Below are positions 43,909 to 53,245 of a stretch of DNA of 64,000 bases, piece after piece. Each line of letters begins with the position of its first letter. Position 1 is the stretch's first letter. Source of the stretch: Halomonas maura (GTDB lineage Bacteria; Pseudomonadota; Gammaproteobacteria; Pseudomonadales; Halomonadaceae); NCBI RefSeq assembly GCF_030409305.1, contig NZ_JAUFPQ010000013.1, positions 62,001 to 126,000 of the forward strand. The letters are read 5' to 3'. The translations under genes were made by a program, and so were the position numbers. Below the pieces are notes generated by a model. It was not told the DNA's origin. It did not search any database and worked only from the letters and a program-made list of their open reading frames with translations.

Positions 43909-46403
43909 GCCCGCTCGGCGTGGCCCTGGCCACCCTGCTCTCCCACTACCGGCGCCACCCCGGCCAGCTGGCCATGCTGCTGCTCGGCCTGTGGGTGGCC
44001 GGCGCCCTGTGGAGCGGGGTGCAGGCCATCAACGCCTCGGCCCGGGACAGCTACGCCCGCGCCGAGGCGCTGTTCGACGCCGACTTCGACCGCCTGATCC
44101 CGGGCGACGGCCGGCCGCTCGACCGGCGGGACTTCGTGACCCTGCGCCGCGCCGGCCTGCCCGTCTCGCCGATCCTGGAGGGCGAGGTGGAGACGACGAG
44201 CGGCGAGCGCCTGACGCTGATCGGCATCGACCCGCTCACCCTGCCCGGCGACAGCGCCCTCGCCTCGCCGGGTGCCGAGGGCGGGCTCGCGGCCTTCCTC
44301 GTCCCGCCCTGGCGGACGCGCCTGGCCCCGGAGACCCTGGCCGCCCTGGGCCTGGCCCGCCGCGCGGCCCCCGGGGCCACCCCCGCCCTGGCCGGGGGGC
44401 AACGCCTGCCGCCGCTGGCGCCGACTCCGGCGCTGCCGCCGGCCACCCTGGTGATGGACATCGCCGCCGCGGCCGAGCTGCTGGAGCGCGGCGAGGGACT
44501 CTCGCGACTGGTGGTGCCCGCCGACGCCCTGACCACGGCCCCGCCGGGCTATCGCCTGGTTCGGGCCGAGCAGCGCCTGGCCCCGGGCGAGCTGACGGCG
44601 AGCTTCCACCTCAGCCTCACCGCCATGGCCCTGCTGGCACTGATCGTCGGGCTGTTCATCGTCCAGGCCGCGCTGGGCCTGGCCCTCGAGCAGCGCCTGG
44701 GCCTGCTGCGCACCCTGCGGGCGCTGGGCGTGCCGGGCCGCAGCCTGGTCGGGCTGCTGGCCGGGGAACTCGTGCTGCTGGGCCTCGCCGGGGCGCTGGC
44801 CGGCATCGTCAGCGGGGTCGGCCTGGCCGGCGCCCTGCTGCCCGACGTGGCGGCCACCCTGTCGAGCCTGTATGGCGCCGAGGTCGGCAATAGCCTGCGC
44901 CTGCCCTGGCACTACTGGCTCGGCGGGCTCGGCGTCGTCCTCGGCGGGCTGCTGCTGGCCGGCAGCGGCGTGCTGTGGCGCGCCGCCCGCCTGCCGGTGC
45001 TGGGGCTCGGCCAGGCCCAGGCCTGGCGGACGGGCTTCCAGCGCCAGCTTCGCTGGCAGACGCTGGCCGGGGCCGCCAGCGCCCTCACCGCCCTGGGCCT
45101 GTGGGCCTGGCTGGCCGCGCGACCGCCCGGCGAGGGCCTCGTCGTCGCCTTCGGCCTGGTGGGCGCGCTGCTGCTGGCCGGCGCCCTCTGGCTGCCGCCG
45201 CTGCTGGCCGCCGCCCTCGCCGGGCTGGGCCGGCGGATGCGTCACCGACCGCTGGTCCAGTGGGCGCTGGCCGACCTGCAGCTGCAGCTGCCGCGCCTGG
45301 CCCTGGCCATGATGGCCCTGCTGATCGCGCTGTCCGCCAACCTGGGGGTCGGCAGCATGGTCGGCGGCTTTCGCCTGACCTTCCTCGACTGGCTCGACCA
45401 GCGCCTGGTCGCCGACCTCTACCTGCGCCCCCCGCCGGCGCGCTTCGACGAGATCGATGCCTGGCTGGCCGAGCGCCCCGAGGTGGCCGAGCGGCTGGCC
45501 ACCGCCGGCGGCGAGACGAGCCTGCTGGCGATCGGCGACGCCGAGACGCCCCGCCAGCCGGTCGCGCTGTTCGGCATCACCCCCGGCGACGCCGTGCGGC
45601 CCGGCTGGCCGCTCCAGGCCACCCTGGCCGGGCGCGAGGCGGCCTGGCGAGAGCTGGCCGGGGGCGCGGCCTTCGTCAACGAGCAGCTGGCCATCGCCCG
45701 GGGCATCGCCCCCGGGGACCGCCTCAGCCTGGCCGCGCCGGGCGGGGTCGAGCGGCTCCGCGTGGTCGCCGTCTATCCGGACTACGGCAACCCCCGGGGC
45801 GAGGTGCTGCTCGCCACGCCCCAGCTGCGCCGCCGCTTCCAGGCCCCTCCTGGCTCCCTGGGCATCGTGCTGGCCGACGGCGCGGCGGCCACGCCCCTGG
45901 CGTCCGCCCTGCGCACCCGCTTCGCTCTCGACGCGGCGGCGCTGCGCGACCAGCGCCAGGTCAAGCGGCTCGCCACCGGCATCTTCGAGCGCACCTTCGC
46001 CATCACCCGGGCCCTGAACGCCCTGACCCTGGGCGTGGCGGCCCTGGCGCTGCTGGCGACCCTGCTGGCCCAGGCCCGGGAGCGGCGCCGGCGGCTGGCC
46101 CCGCTGTGGGCGCTGGGCGTGCCCCGCGGCCGGCTGGTGCGGGTGCAGCTCGCCCAGCTCGGCGCGGCGGCCCTGGCCACGGGGCTGCTCGCCCTGCCGC
46201 TGGGCCTGGCCGTCAGCGCCTGCCTGGTCGACACCATCAACGTGGCCGCCTTCGGCTGGCGACTGCCGCTGCACGTCTTCCCCGGCGAGATGCTGCTGAC
46301 CCTGGCGACCGCCCTGGGAGCCGCCCTGCTGGCGGCGGCCCTGCCGTCGCTGGCGCTGTGGCGCACGCCGCCTCGGGCGCTGCTCGCCGAGGAGGCACCA
46401 TGA
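43905..46403 (+). CDS. FtsX-family ABC permease, two-part fusion type
   Basis: 832 residues: two repeats of a FtsX/MacB-type domain, each with periplasmic loops and about four membrane helices, plus an N-terminal helix. Overlaps the ATPase upstream and the lipocalin-like gene downstream (ATGA), so all three are translated in concert. Likely exports lipid or lipoprotein from the inner membrane; substrate not readable. Confidence 0.88.
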   Translation: MSPLGVALATLLSHYRRHPGQLAMLLLGLWVAGALWSGVQAINASARDSYARAEALFDADFDRLIPGDGRPLDRRDFVTLRRAGLPVSPILEGEVETTSGERLTLIGIDPLTLPGDSALASPGAEGGLAAFLVPPWRTRLAPETLAALGLARRAAPGATPALAGGQRLPPLAPTPALPPATLVMDIAAAAELLERGEGLSRLVVPADALTTAPPGYRLVRAEQRLAPGELTASFHLSLTAMALLALIVGLFIVQAALGLALEQRLGLLRTLRALGVPGRSLVGLLAGELVLLGLAGALAGIVSGVGLAGALLPDVAATLSSLYGAEVGNSLRLPWHYWLGGLGVVLGGLLLAGSGVLWRAARLPVLGLGQAQAWRTGFQRQLRWQTLAGAASALTALGLWAWLAARPPGEGLVVAFGLVGALLLAGALWLPPLLAAALAGLGRRMRHRPLVQWALADLQLQLPRLALAMMALLIALSANLGVGSMVGGFRLTFLDWLDQRLVADLYLRPPPARFDEIDAWLAERPEVAERLATAGGETSLLAIGDAETPRQPVALFGITPGDAVRPGWPLQATLAGREAAWRELAGGAAFVNEQLAIARGIAPGDRLSLAAPGGVERLRVVAVYPDYGNPRGEVLLATPQLRRRFQAPPGSLGIVLADGAAATPLASALRTRFALDAAALRDQRQVKRLATGIFERTFAITRALNALTLGVAALALLATLLAQARERRRRLAPLWALGVPRGRLVRVQLAQLGAAALATGLLALPLGLAVSACLVDTINVAAFGWRLPLHVFPGEMLLTLATALGAALLAAALPSLALWRTPPRALLAEEAP

Positions 46404-47566
46404 GGCGGTGGAGGCGACTGACAGCAGTGCTGGTGGCAGGGTGGCTGGCGACGGGGCTGCTGCTGGTCGGCTGCGAGCGGGAGCCCGCCGGGGAGCCCCG
46501 CGCCGGCTTCGCCGGGCTGGGCGCCGACGCCGGCGGCTTCACGCCGGTCACGCCCGAGACGAGCCTGCGCTTCCCCGAGGATCACGGCCCCCACCCCGGC
46601 AGCCGCCTTGAGTGGTGGTACCTCACCGCCAACCTGCGGGATGCCGAGGGGGCGCCGCTGGGCATCCAGTGGACCCTGTTCCGCCGGGCCCTGCGTCCGC
46701 CGACCGCGCCCGCCGCCGGGACCTGGGCCGCCGACCAGCTGTGGATGGCCCATATGGCGGTCTCCCGCGGCGCCGACCACCGGGTCGCCGAGCGCTTCGC
46801 CCGGGGCGCCGGCCCGGGGGACGCCGCCGAGGCGCGCCAGGCCGGGGTCACCACTGCCCCCTTCCGCGCCTGGCTCGACGACTGGCGCCTGGAGAGCCGG
46901 GGCGAGGCGGGCACCGGCGATGCCCTGGACCGCCTGGTGGTGAGCGCCGAGGCCGGCCGCGGCGAGGCCGCCTTCGGCTATCGGCTGACCCTCGATGCCG
47001 AGGGCCCGCTGGTGCGACACGGCGAGGGCGGCTTCAGCCAGAAGTCCGCCGATGGCCAGGGCTCTATGTATGTCAGCCAGCCCTTCTACCGGGTCGCCGG
47101 CGAGGTCATCCTCGACGGCGAGCGCCTGCCGGTCAGCGGCCGCGCCTGGCTCGACCGCGAATGGAGCAGCCAGCTGCTCGGGCCCGGGCAGACGGGCTGG
47201 GACTGGTTCTCGCTGCACCTGGCCGACGGCCACAAGCTGATGGCCTTCCGCCTCCGAGGGGGCGGCGAGGCGGGCGGTGACTACCTCTCCGGCACCTGGA
47301 TCACCGCGGACGGCGAGACCCAGGCGCTGGACGGCGAGGCCCTGTCGCTGACGCCGCTGGCCACCCGGAGCGTCGCCGGCCGCGAGCTGCCCGTCCGCTG
47401 GCGGCTGACCCTGCCGGCGCAGGGACTCGACCTGGAGGTCAGCGCGCGGCACCCCGACCGCTGGATGGCCACCTCGGTCCCCTACTGGGAAGGCGCGGTC
47501 ACGGCGCGCGACCGCCACGACGGGGCGGTGCGGGGCGAGGGCTACCTCGAGATGACCGGCTACTGA
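46400..47566 (+). CDS. AttH/CrtC-like lipocalin lipoprotein
   Basis: 388 residues. Signal with lipobox LLLVGC and lipidation at the Cys before EREPAG. Body matches the AttH (carotenoid 1,2-hydratase-like) pair of lipocalin-type beta barrels: LEWWYLTANL in the first and DREWSSQLL plus GWDWFSLHLADG in the second. Sits downstream of the ABC pair as in attEFGH operons. Confidence 0.88.
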   Translation: MRRWRRLTAVLVAGWLATGLLLVGCEREPAGEPRAGFAGLGADAGGFTPVTPETSLRFPEDHGPHPGSRLEWWYLTANLRDAEGAPLGIQWTLFRRALRPPTAPAAGTWAADQLWMAHMAVSRGADHRVAERFARGAGPGDAAEARQAGVTTAPFRAWLDDWRLESRGEAGTGDALDRLVVSAEAGRGEAAFGYRLTLDAEGPLVRHGEGGFSQKSADGQGSMYVSQPFYRVAGEVILDGERLPVSGRAWLDREWSSQLLGPGQTGWDWFSLHLADGHKLMAFRLRGGGEAGGDYLSGTWITADGETQALDGEALSLTPLATRSVAGRELPVRWRLTLPAQGLDLEVSARHPDRWMATSVPYWEGAVTARDRHDGAVRGEGYLEMTGY

Positions 47567-47583
47567 ACACGAGGAATGCCATC

Positions 47584-48486
47584 ATGAACCTGCTGGACGC
47601 CATGACCGCCTTCGTGCGGGTCGCCGAGCTCGGCAGCTACACCCGGGCCGCCGAGGCGCTGGACCTGTCGCGGACGCGGATCTCGCGACAGGTGATCGAA
47701 CTCGAGGAGCACCTGGGCGTGCGCCTGCTGCAGCGCACCACCCGCCGGCTCCACCTCACCGAGGCCGGGGAACGCTACCTGGCTCGCGCCCAGGGCATCC
47801 TGCAGAGCCTGGAGGAGGCCGAGGCGGAGGTCGACAGCGGCGCCACCGAGATGCGCGGCCGGCTGCGCCTCAATGGCCCGATGAGCTTCGGCACCCGCCA
47901 CCTCGCCCCGCTGGTGGCCCGCTTCATGGTCGAAAACCCCGCTCTGGAGGTGCGCCTCGACCTCAACGACCGCCGGGTGGACCTGCTGGAGGAGGGCTAC
48001 GACCTGGCGATCCGCATCGGCAGCCTGCCCGACTCCAGCCTGGTGGCCCGCCGCCTGACCCGCTGCCGGCTGCTGCTGTGCGCCTCCCCCGGGTACCTCG
48101 CCGAGCACGGCACGCCGCACCGCCTGGCGGACCTGGCGCGCCACCGGTGCCTGCGCTACCGCACCGGCGGCGGCGGCGGGGACTGGCAGTTCGACGGGCG
48201 CGGCCTGGCCGTGCGCGGTCCCCTGGAGAGCAACAACGGCGATGTGCTGACCCACGCCGCCGAGGCCGGGCTCGGCATCGCCCAGCAGCCCAGCTTCCTG
48301 GTCACCGAGAGCATCGCCAGCGGTCGTCTGGTGCCCGTCCTCACCGAGCAGGCGCCGGTCACCCTGGACGTCCACGGCCTCTACCCCGCGCGCCGCCACC
48401 TGCCGGCCAAGGTCGAGCGCTTCCTGGTGCGACTGGCCGAGGCCTGGGGCGACCCGCCCTGCTGGGAGCGGGAGATGGGGCTGTGA
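47584..48486 (+). CDS. LysR-family regulator
   Basis: 300 residues. N-terminal winged helix-turn-helix (AFVRVAELGSYTRAAEALDLSRTRISRQ), then a substrate-binding domain. SD GAGGAAT precedes the ATG. Next to doxX and a broken dioxygenase gene; this arrangement usually has the regulator controlling them. Confidence 0.9.
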   Translation: MNLLDAMTAFVRVAELGSYTRAAEALDLSRTRISRQVIELEEHLGVRLLQRTTRRLHLTEAGERYLARAQGILQSLEEAEAEVDSGATEMRGRLRLNGPMSFGTRHLAPLVARFMVENPALEVRLDLNDRRVDLLEEGYDLAIRIGSLPDSSLVARRLTRCRLLLCASPGYLAEHGTPHRLADLARHRCLRYRTGGGGGDWQFDGRGLAVRGPLESNNGDVLTHAAEAGLGIAQQPSFLVTESIASGRLVPVLTEQAPVTLDVHGLYPARRHLPAKVERFLVRLAEAWGDPPCWEREMGL

Positions 48487-48625
48487 AGGAAGGGCCTTTG
48501 CCGTCACTCGCGTTTGTAGCGAAAAGCGCAACAGTCATTTGCGAATGCCGCCGATTATCTCCGATCTTGTTTCGCCTAGAGTGATCCCATCACAACGCCA
48601 GACATCCCCGACGGAGATCATGACC

Positions 48626-49048
48626 ATGACCACCCAAGCCATCCAGCCGGCCCCGCTCGACCGCCTCCAGCCCCAGGCCATCACCCTGCTGCGCCTCTCG
48701 CTGGGGGCCATGACCCTGGCCCATGGCCTGCTCAAGCTGTTCGTCTTCACCGTGCCCGGTACCGTCGGCTACTTCGAGTCCCTGGGGCTGCCGGGCGTCT
48801 TCGCCTACCTGACCATCCTGGCGGAAGTGGGCGGCGGCCTGGCCCTGCTGCTCGGCGTCTACACCCGCTGGATCAGCCTGGCCCTGATCCCGACGCTGCT
48901 CGGCGCCGCCTGGGTGCATGCCGGCAACGGCTGGGTGTTCTCGAGCGAAGGCGGCGGCTGGGAGTTCCCGGTGTTCTGGGCCATCGCCCTGCTGGTGCAG
49001 GCCGGCCTCGGCGGCGGACGGCTGATCCTGCATCCCCGCCTCGCCTGA
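48626..49048 (+). CDS. DoxX-family membrane protein
   Basis: 140 residues from ATG 48626; an earlier ATG at 48620 is too close to GGAG. Four membrane helices (LLRLSLGAMTLAHGLLKLF, AYLTILAEVGGGLALLLG and two more), DoxX pattern. Probably redox-related; partner of the dioxygenase below in similar loci. Confidence 0.85.
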   Translation: MTTQAIQPAPLDRLQPQAITLLRLSLGAMTLAHGLLKLFVFTVPGTVGYFESLGLPGVFAYLTILAEVGGGLALLLGVYTRWISLALIPTLLGAAWVHAGNGWVFSSEGGGWEFPVFWAIALLVQAGLGGGRLILHPRLA

Positions 49049-49117
49049 GCCCCGGTTCGGCCGCCTCAACACGCCGCCCGCACGGGCGGCGTCACCGCTG
49101 CCCCGGAGCCCCCGACC

Positions 49118-49251
49118 ATGTTACCCGGCCTGTTCATCGCCCACGGCTCGCCGATGCTGGCGCTGACCCGCCCCACGGCCCACGCCGTCCTGCGCGAGCT
49201 GGGCGAGACCCGCACGGGGTGCTGGCCATGGACAGCTATGCCTTGCATTGA
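49118..49251 (+). pseudogene. Internally deleted 4,5-DOPA-dioxygenase-like gene (LigB/YgiD)
   Basis: N-terminal piece MLPGLFIAHGSPMLALT (49118 on) and the C-terminal end HGVLAMDSYALH (to 49251, TGA) of a type LigB extradiol dioxygenase lie side by side in the wrong frames; about 200 residues between are missing. The original gene would follow doxX in an operon. Confidence 0.8.
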
Positions 49252-49274
49252 ACCCGCCGCGCCGACGCGCCGAC

Positions 49275-49308
49275 GCGACGAGGCCGCCCCGAAGGGCGGC
49301 CTCGTCGC
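49275..49308. terminator. Bidirectional terminator
   Basis: Perfect 15-bp stem GCGACGAGGCCGCCC with CGAA loop between the pseudogene and convergent gloA. Confidence 0.8.
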
Positions 49309-49351
49309 ATCACGGATCGGTCGAGCCGGGGAGTCTCGGGCGTCGGGGACC

Positions 49352-49885
49352 TCAGTCCCCCTTGCCCACCATGCGGGCGGCCTCGATCACCTCGATCCAG
49401 TAGCCGTCGACGTCCTTGACGAAGACCACGTCCTTCATCTTGCCCTGGTCGGGTCGCTTGATGAACGTGACCTCGTTGGCATCGAACCAGGCCACGGCGG
49501 CCTCCAGGTTCGGCACCGAGAAGCAGATATGACCGAAGCCCTGGGGCTCGGCGTTGCCGTCGTGATAGGCGAAGTCGGCCTGGTCCTCGGTGCCCCAGTT
49601 GTGGGTCAGCTCCAGCAGGCCCCGCTGGCTGAAGGTCCAGACGGTGCGCTCGTCGGTATCCTCCGGCACCCGGTCCTCGTCGTCGAGCCGGGCCAGGAAG
49701 TACAGCGAGAACTGCATCTCCTCGAAGTCGAGGCGGCGCAGCACGCGCATGCCGAAGACCCGCGAGTAGAAGGCCAGTGCCGCCTGGGGGTCCTTCACCC
49801 TCAGCATGGTGTGATTGAGGCGGAAGCCGTCGCTATCACCGGTCGGCGTCTTCACGCCGGGATGCTGCTCACCCTTGAAACTCAT
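49352..49885 (-). CDS. gloA: Lactoylglutathione lyase (glyoxalase I)
   Basis: 177 residues from ATG 49885 (AAGGAG upstream). Vicinal oxygen chelate fold with HTMLRVKDPQAALAFY at the start, ELTHNWGTE, GFGHICFSVPNL and VDGYWIEVIE, supplying the metal His and Glu residues. Detoxifies methylglyoxal with glutathione. Longer frame upstream lacks homology. Confidence 0.95.
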   Translation of the reverse strand: MSFKGEQHPGVKTPTGDSDGFRLNHTMLRVKDPQAALAFYSRVFGMRVLRRLDFEEMQFSLYFLARLDDEDRVPEDTDERTVWTFSQRGLLELTHNWGTEDQADFAYHDGNAEPQGFGHICFSVPNLEAAVAWFDANEVTFIKRPDQGKMKDVVFVKDVDGYWIEVIEAARMVGKGD

Positions 49886-50137
49886 GGGATCTCCTTGTCT
49901 GAGGACCTGAGACATTCTACAGGTATGGCGGTGATCGCCGAACTTTTCCACCCCGCTCGGCCGGGGCGCCGCCCCGTCATCTACAAGACCTGTACATGGA
50001 TGACGGGCCCTGCAAGTGGGCGCGGCCCTGCCGCGCTCGCCGCTTGACGTGACCGACTCGCCCTCACGAAGGATTGGCGGGGCACCGCGGAGGATTCTAC
50101 ATTGGCTATACACGCCACGCCTTTCCAGGAGCTCTCC

Positions 50138-50482
50138 ATGACCGCCATCGACATGTCCCTGGGCGATCACATCACCCTCAAGCAGCTGTCCCACGCCCTG
50201 TCCCATGGCCTGTCGCCGATCGTCGAAGTGGAGTCCATGGATGGCATCTATACCGTGCGTTTCCACCATGCCAACGGCATCTCCACGCTGTCCGACAAGG
50301 ACGGGCGCACCTGCACCTTCCTCGGCACCGGCGAGATCCGCGATGTGCTGGGCGATCTGGGCCTGACCCATGGCGTGCTCACCTGGGCCGACCAGTGCGG
50401 GGACGAGATGATCGGCGTGCCGGGCCATGCCATGACCCCGGACGAGATGCTCGCCCACGGGACCCGCATCTCCTTCCGCTGA
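50138..50482 (+). CDS. DUF6482 family protein
   Basis: 114 residues from ATG 50138 (AGGAG 7 bases before). Start MTAIDMSLGDHITLKQLSHAL and later SPIVEVESMDGIYTVRF follow the DUF6482 pattern, found in Halomonas and Pseudomonas-related bacteria. Cytoplasmic, mixed alpha/beta. Function unknown. Confidence 0.72.
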   Translation: MTAIDMSLGDHITLKQLSHALSHGLSPIVEVESMDGIYTVRFHHANGISTLSDKDGRTCTFLGTGEIRDVLGDLGLTHGVLTWADQCGDEMIGVPGHAMTPDEMLAHGTRISFR

Positions 50483-50545
50483 TGGTCACGAGCCCGGCCC
50501 CGGCGCCCTCACCTGCGTAGCGGCAGGATGCACGGGAGACAGCGC

Positions 50546-51034
50546 ATGCCGACCAACGTCCGCTGGCCCCGCCTCGGCTGCCATGCCGGCTGGCTGCTGA
50601 TGCTGCTGGCCCTGGTCGGCTGCGCGGGCCACGACCTGGCGACCCGCGACGCGGCGCCGCTGAGCATGGACCGCGCCCTGATCCTGGCCGAGGCCCGCCA
50701 GACCCTGGGGACCCCCTACCGCTACGGCGGCACCTCGTCCCGCGGCCTCGACTGCTCGGGGCTGGTCCAGCGGGTCTATGCCCGCGCCGGCATCCGGGTG
50801 CCGCGCACCTCCCGTCGCCAGTACCAGCGCCTGCCGCGGATCGAACGGGCGAGACCCGGCGACCTGCTGTTCTTCGCCACCGCCGGGCGGGGCCAGGCCA
50901 GCCATGTGGGCATCTACCTGGGCGACGGCGAGATGCTCCATGCCCCCGGGCGCGGCCGGCGGGTGAGCATCACCTCGCTGTCACGGGACTACTGGCAGGA
51001 GCGCTTCCTGGGCGCCGCCGCCCCGGCCCCCTGA
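50546..51034 (+). CDS. NlpC/P60-family lipoprotein endopeptidase
   Basis: 162 residues from ATG 50546 (GGGAGA 6 bases before). Lipobox ALVGC with Cys26. Catalytic triad: Cys70 (GLDCSGLV), His120 (ASHVGIYLG) and His132 (LHAPG). Cleaves cell-wall peptides, similar to NlpC/Spr. Acts at the outer-membrane inner face. Confidence 0.9.
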   Translation: MPTNVRWPRLGCHAGWLLMLLALVGCAGHDLATRDAAPLSMDRALILAEARQTLGTPYRYGGTSSRGLDCSGLVQRVYARAGIRVPRTSRRQYQRLPRIERARPGDLLFFATAGRGQASHVGIYLGDGEMLHAPGRGRRVSITSLSRDYWQERFLGAAAPAP

Positions 51035-51113
51035 ACGTGCCGCCCGGCGTCGACACCGGGCGCTGGCGGGCCTGCATCCTCGCCTGAGCGGGCGTCCCGG
51101 CGCCGGTGGCGCG

Positions 51114-51130
51114 CTTAAGCCTGCGTTAAG
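51114..51130 (+). promoter_or_regulatory. PmrA/QseB-type box of the hemolysin operon
   Basis: CTTAAG, 5 bases, GTTAAG direct repeat, 45 bases before the first gene. Followed by a -10-like CATAGT about 11 bases later, so the second half overlaps the -35 position as in PmrA-activated promoters. The operon itself encodes a PmrA/QseB-like regulator. Confidence 0.7.
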
Positions 51131-51174
51131 TTGCTTCCGCCATAGTATCGGGGAACCGTCCTGGAGACGCCCCG

Positions 51175-51810
51175 ATGCGCGACCGCTCCTCCCCCGTCCC
51201 TCAGCAATCGCCCCTGGCGTGGCGCGAGGCTCGCCACTGGTCCGAGCGGCGACGCCTGGAGGGCTTGATCCGCCAGTGCTTCGCCGCCCAGCACGAAGCC
51301 CGCATCCACCACTTCCTGCCGCGGCTGTTCGGCCTCTGGCAGACCGGCCAGCCGCTGGCGGCGGTGGGCCTCAAGCGGGCCGACGCCGGCCCCCTGTTCC
51401 AGGAGTGCTACCTGGAGGTACCCGCGGAACAGCGCCTGGGCGAGGCCGTGGGACGCGCCATCGCCCGCGACGGCCTGGCCGAGATCGGTAACCTGGCCAG
51501 CCGACGGCATGGCCTGCAGCGCCGCCTCTTCCTGCACCTGATCGACCAGCTGGCCGGCGAGGGACTGGAGTGGGTGGTGTTCACCGCGCTGCCGACGGTG
51601 GCCAGCGGCATCCGCCGGCTGGGCATCGACCTGCTGGCGCTGCAGCCCGCCGACCCGGCGCGACTCGGCGACGGCCGTGCCGCCTGGGGACGCTACTACG
51701 AGCATGCCCCCTGGGTGATGGCCGGTGACCTCCAGCTCGCCCGACAGCGCCTGCGGGCGGCCGGCCTGCTGCCCGTGCCCCAGGAGATGGTCCATGAGCG
51801 CCTGGCGTGA
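51175..51810 (+). CDS. Thermostable hemolysin family protein
   Basis: 211 residues of the 'thermostable hemolysin' family, which has a GNAT-like acyltransferase fold rather than a proven lytic activity. Contains AEIGNLASRRHGLQRRLF and ECYLEVPAEQRL motifs. No signal peptide or membrane helix. First gene of a seven-gene overlapping operon; overlaps the ligase gene by 17 bases. The family name reflects a Vibrio report; role here may be acyl transfer. Confidence 0.8.
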   Translation: MRDRSSPVPQQSPLAWREARHWSERRRLEGLIRQCFAAQHEARIHHFLPRLFGLWQTGQPLAAVGLKRADAGPLFQECYLEVPAEQRLGEAVGRAIARDGLAEIGNLASRRHGLQRRLFLHLIDQLAGEGLEWVVFTALPTVASGIRRLGIDLLALQPADPARLGDGRAAWGRYYEHAPWVMAGDLQLARQRLRAAGLLPVPQEMVHERLA

Positions 51811-53245
51811 GGCCTTCCTCGCCCGCCTGGCCCGCCATGCCGAGCGACGGCCCGAGACCACGGCGCTGCGCGCCGGCCGCCGTCGGTTGCGCTATGGCGA
51901 CCTCGCGGCCGAGATGACGCGACGCCGGCGGCGGCTGGACGCGGCCGGCGCCCGCCGCGTCGGCCTGGCCCTGGACAACGGCCTCGACTGGGCCCTCTGG
52001 GACCTGGCGCTGCTCGCCGGGGAGCGGGTGGCGGTCCCGGTGCCGGCCTTCTTCAGCGCCGCCCAGCGCCGTCATCTCGTCGAGGCCGCGGGTCTCGACG
52101 CCTGGATCGGCCCCGGCGGCGACGCCCTGGGCTTCGCACCGGACGGGGACCCCGACATCGCCACCCGCTCGCTGACCGTCCCGCCGCCCCTGCACCCCGG
52201 CACCACCCGCATCACCTTCACCTCCGGCACCAGCGCCGCCCCCAAGGGGGTATGCCTCGACGCGGCGGCCCCGCTGAGGGTGGCGACCAGCCTGGCCGAG
52301 GTGGTCGCCCCCCTGGCCATCGCCCGCCACCTGGCCATGCTGCCCCTGGCCACCCTGCTCGAGAACATCGGCGGGCTCTACCTGCCCCTGCTGCTGGGTG
52401 CCGAGATCGGCCTGCCCCCGGTGGCGAGCGTGGGCTGGCAGGGCGCCAGCGGCTTCGCTCCCGGGGCGGCCCTGGCGACGATCGACGCCTATCGGCCCCA
52501 CAGCCTGATCCTGGTGCCCCAGCAACTCCAGGCCCTGGTCGAGGCCACGCCCCGGGCGCCGGCGGGACTGCGCCTGGTCGCCGTGGGCGGGGCCCGGGTC
52601 GCCGAGCCCCTGCTCGAGCGGGCGCTGGCCAGCGGCTGGCCGGTGGCCGAGGGCTACGGGCTCTCGGAGTGCGCCTCGGTGGTCTGCCTCAACCGCCCCG
52701 GGGAACCGCAGCGCGGCGTGGGCCCGCCGCTGCCCCATGCCCGGGTGCGCCTCGACGCCGACGGCCAGGTGCTGGTCCACGGCGCCACCATGCTCGGCTA
52801 CCTGGGCGAGCCCCCCGCCGCGGCCTGGCACGCCACCGGCGACCTCGGCCGCTGGGACGGCGATGCCCTGCGGCTGGCGGGGCGCCGACGGGAGGTCTTC
52901 ATCACCGCCTTCGGGCGCAACGTCGACCCCCAGTGGGTAGAGGGCGTGCTCTGCACCCGCCCGAGCATCGCCCAGGCCCTGGTCCACGGCGAGGCCCTGT
53001 CCGCCAACCGGGCGCTGATCGTGCCCGCCGACCCGGCCCTCGATGACGCCCGGATCACCGCGGACATCGCCGCCGCCAATGCCGGCCTGCCCGACTATGC
53101 CCGCGTCCGGGCGTGGCGCCGCTGCCCCCCCTTCACCCCGGCCAACGACCAGCTGACGGCCAATGGCCGCCTGCGCCGCGAGGCCATCCTGGCCACCCAC
53201 GGCGCCTGGCTGGGCGCCGGCTATCCGCAAGGAGCAAGCCCATGA
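51794..53245 (+). CDS. AMP-binding acyl-ligase (ANL family), A10 lysine replaced
   Basis: 483 residues from ATG 51794. P-loop TFTSGTSAAPKGV, A5 motif EGYGLSECASV, A7/A8 ATGDLGRWDGD and GRRREVFITAFGRNV. The usual A10 motif with an essential lysine (GK) reads LTANGRLRR, with Arg in the lysine position, so adenylation may be altered or partial. Slightly short for the family. Overlaps the diiron gene by 4 bases. Possibly activates a fatty acid. Confidence 0.85.
   Translation: MSAWREAFLARLARHAERRPETTALRAGRRRLRYGDLAAEMTRRRRRLDAAGARRVGLALDNGLDWALWDLALLAGERVAVPVPAFFSAAQRRHLVEAAGLDAWIGPGGDALGFAPDGDPDIATRSLTVPPPLHPGTTRITFTSGTSAAPKGVCLDAAAPLRVATSLAEVVAPLAIARHLAMLPLATLLENIGGLYLPLLLGAEIGLPPVASVGWQGASGFAPGAALATIDAYRPHSLILVPQQLQALVEATPRAPAGLRLVAVGGARVAEPLLERALASGWPVAEGYGLSECASVVCLNRPGEPQRGVGPPLPHARVRLDADGQVLVHGATMLGYLGEPPAAAWHATGDLGRWDGDALRLAGRRREVFITAFGRNVDPQWVEGVLCTRPSIAQALVHGEALSANRALIVPADPALDDARITADIAAANAGLPDYARVRAWRRCPPFTPANDQLTANGRLRREAILATHGAWLGAGYPQGASP

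Noticed and set aside
43644..46274. 876-residue minus-strand frame opposite the ABC permease
   Set aside because: Antisense shadow with repetitive Gly/Gln/Ala composition.
49973..50007. CCCGTCATC/GATGACGGG inverted repeat upstream of the DUF6482 gene
   Set aside because: Loop of 17 bases and no T-tract; not enough to call a terminator or operator.
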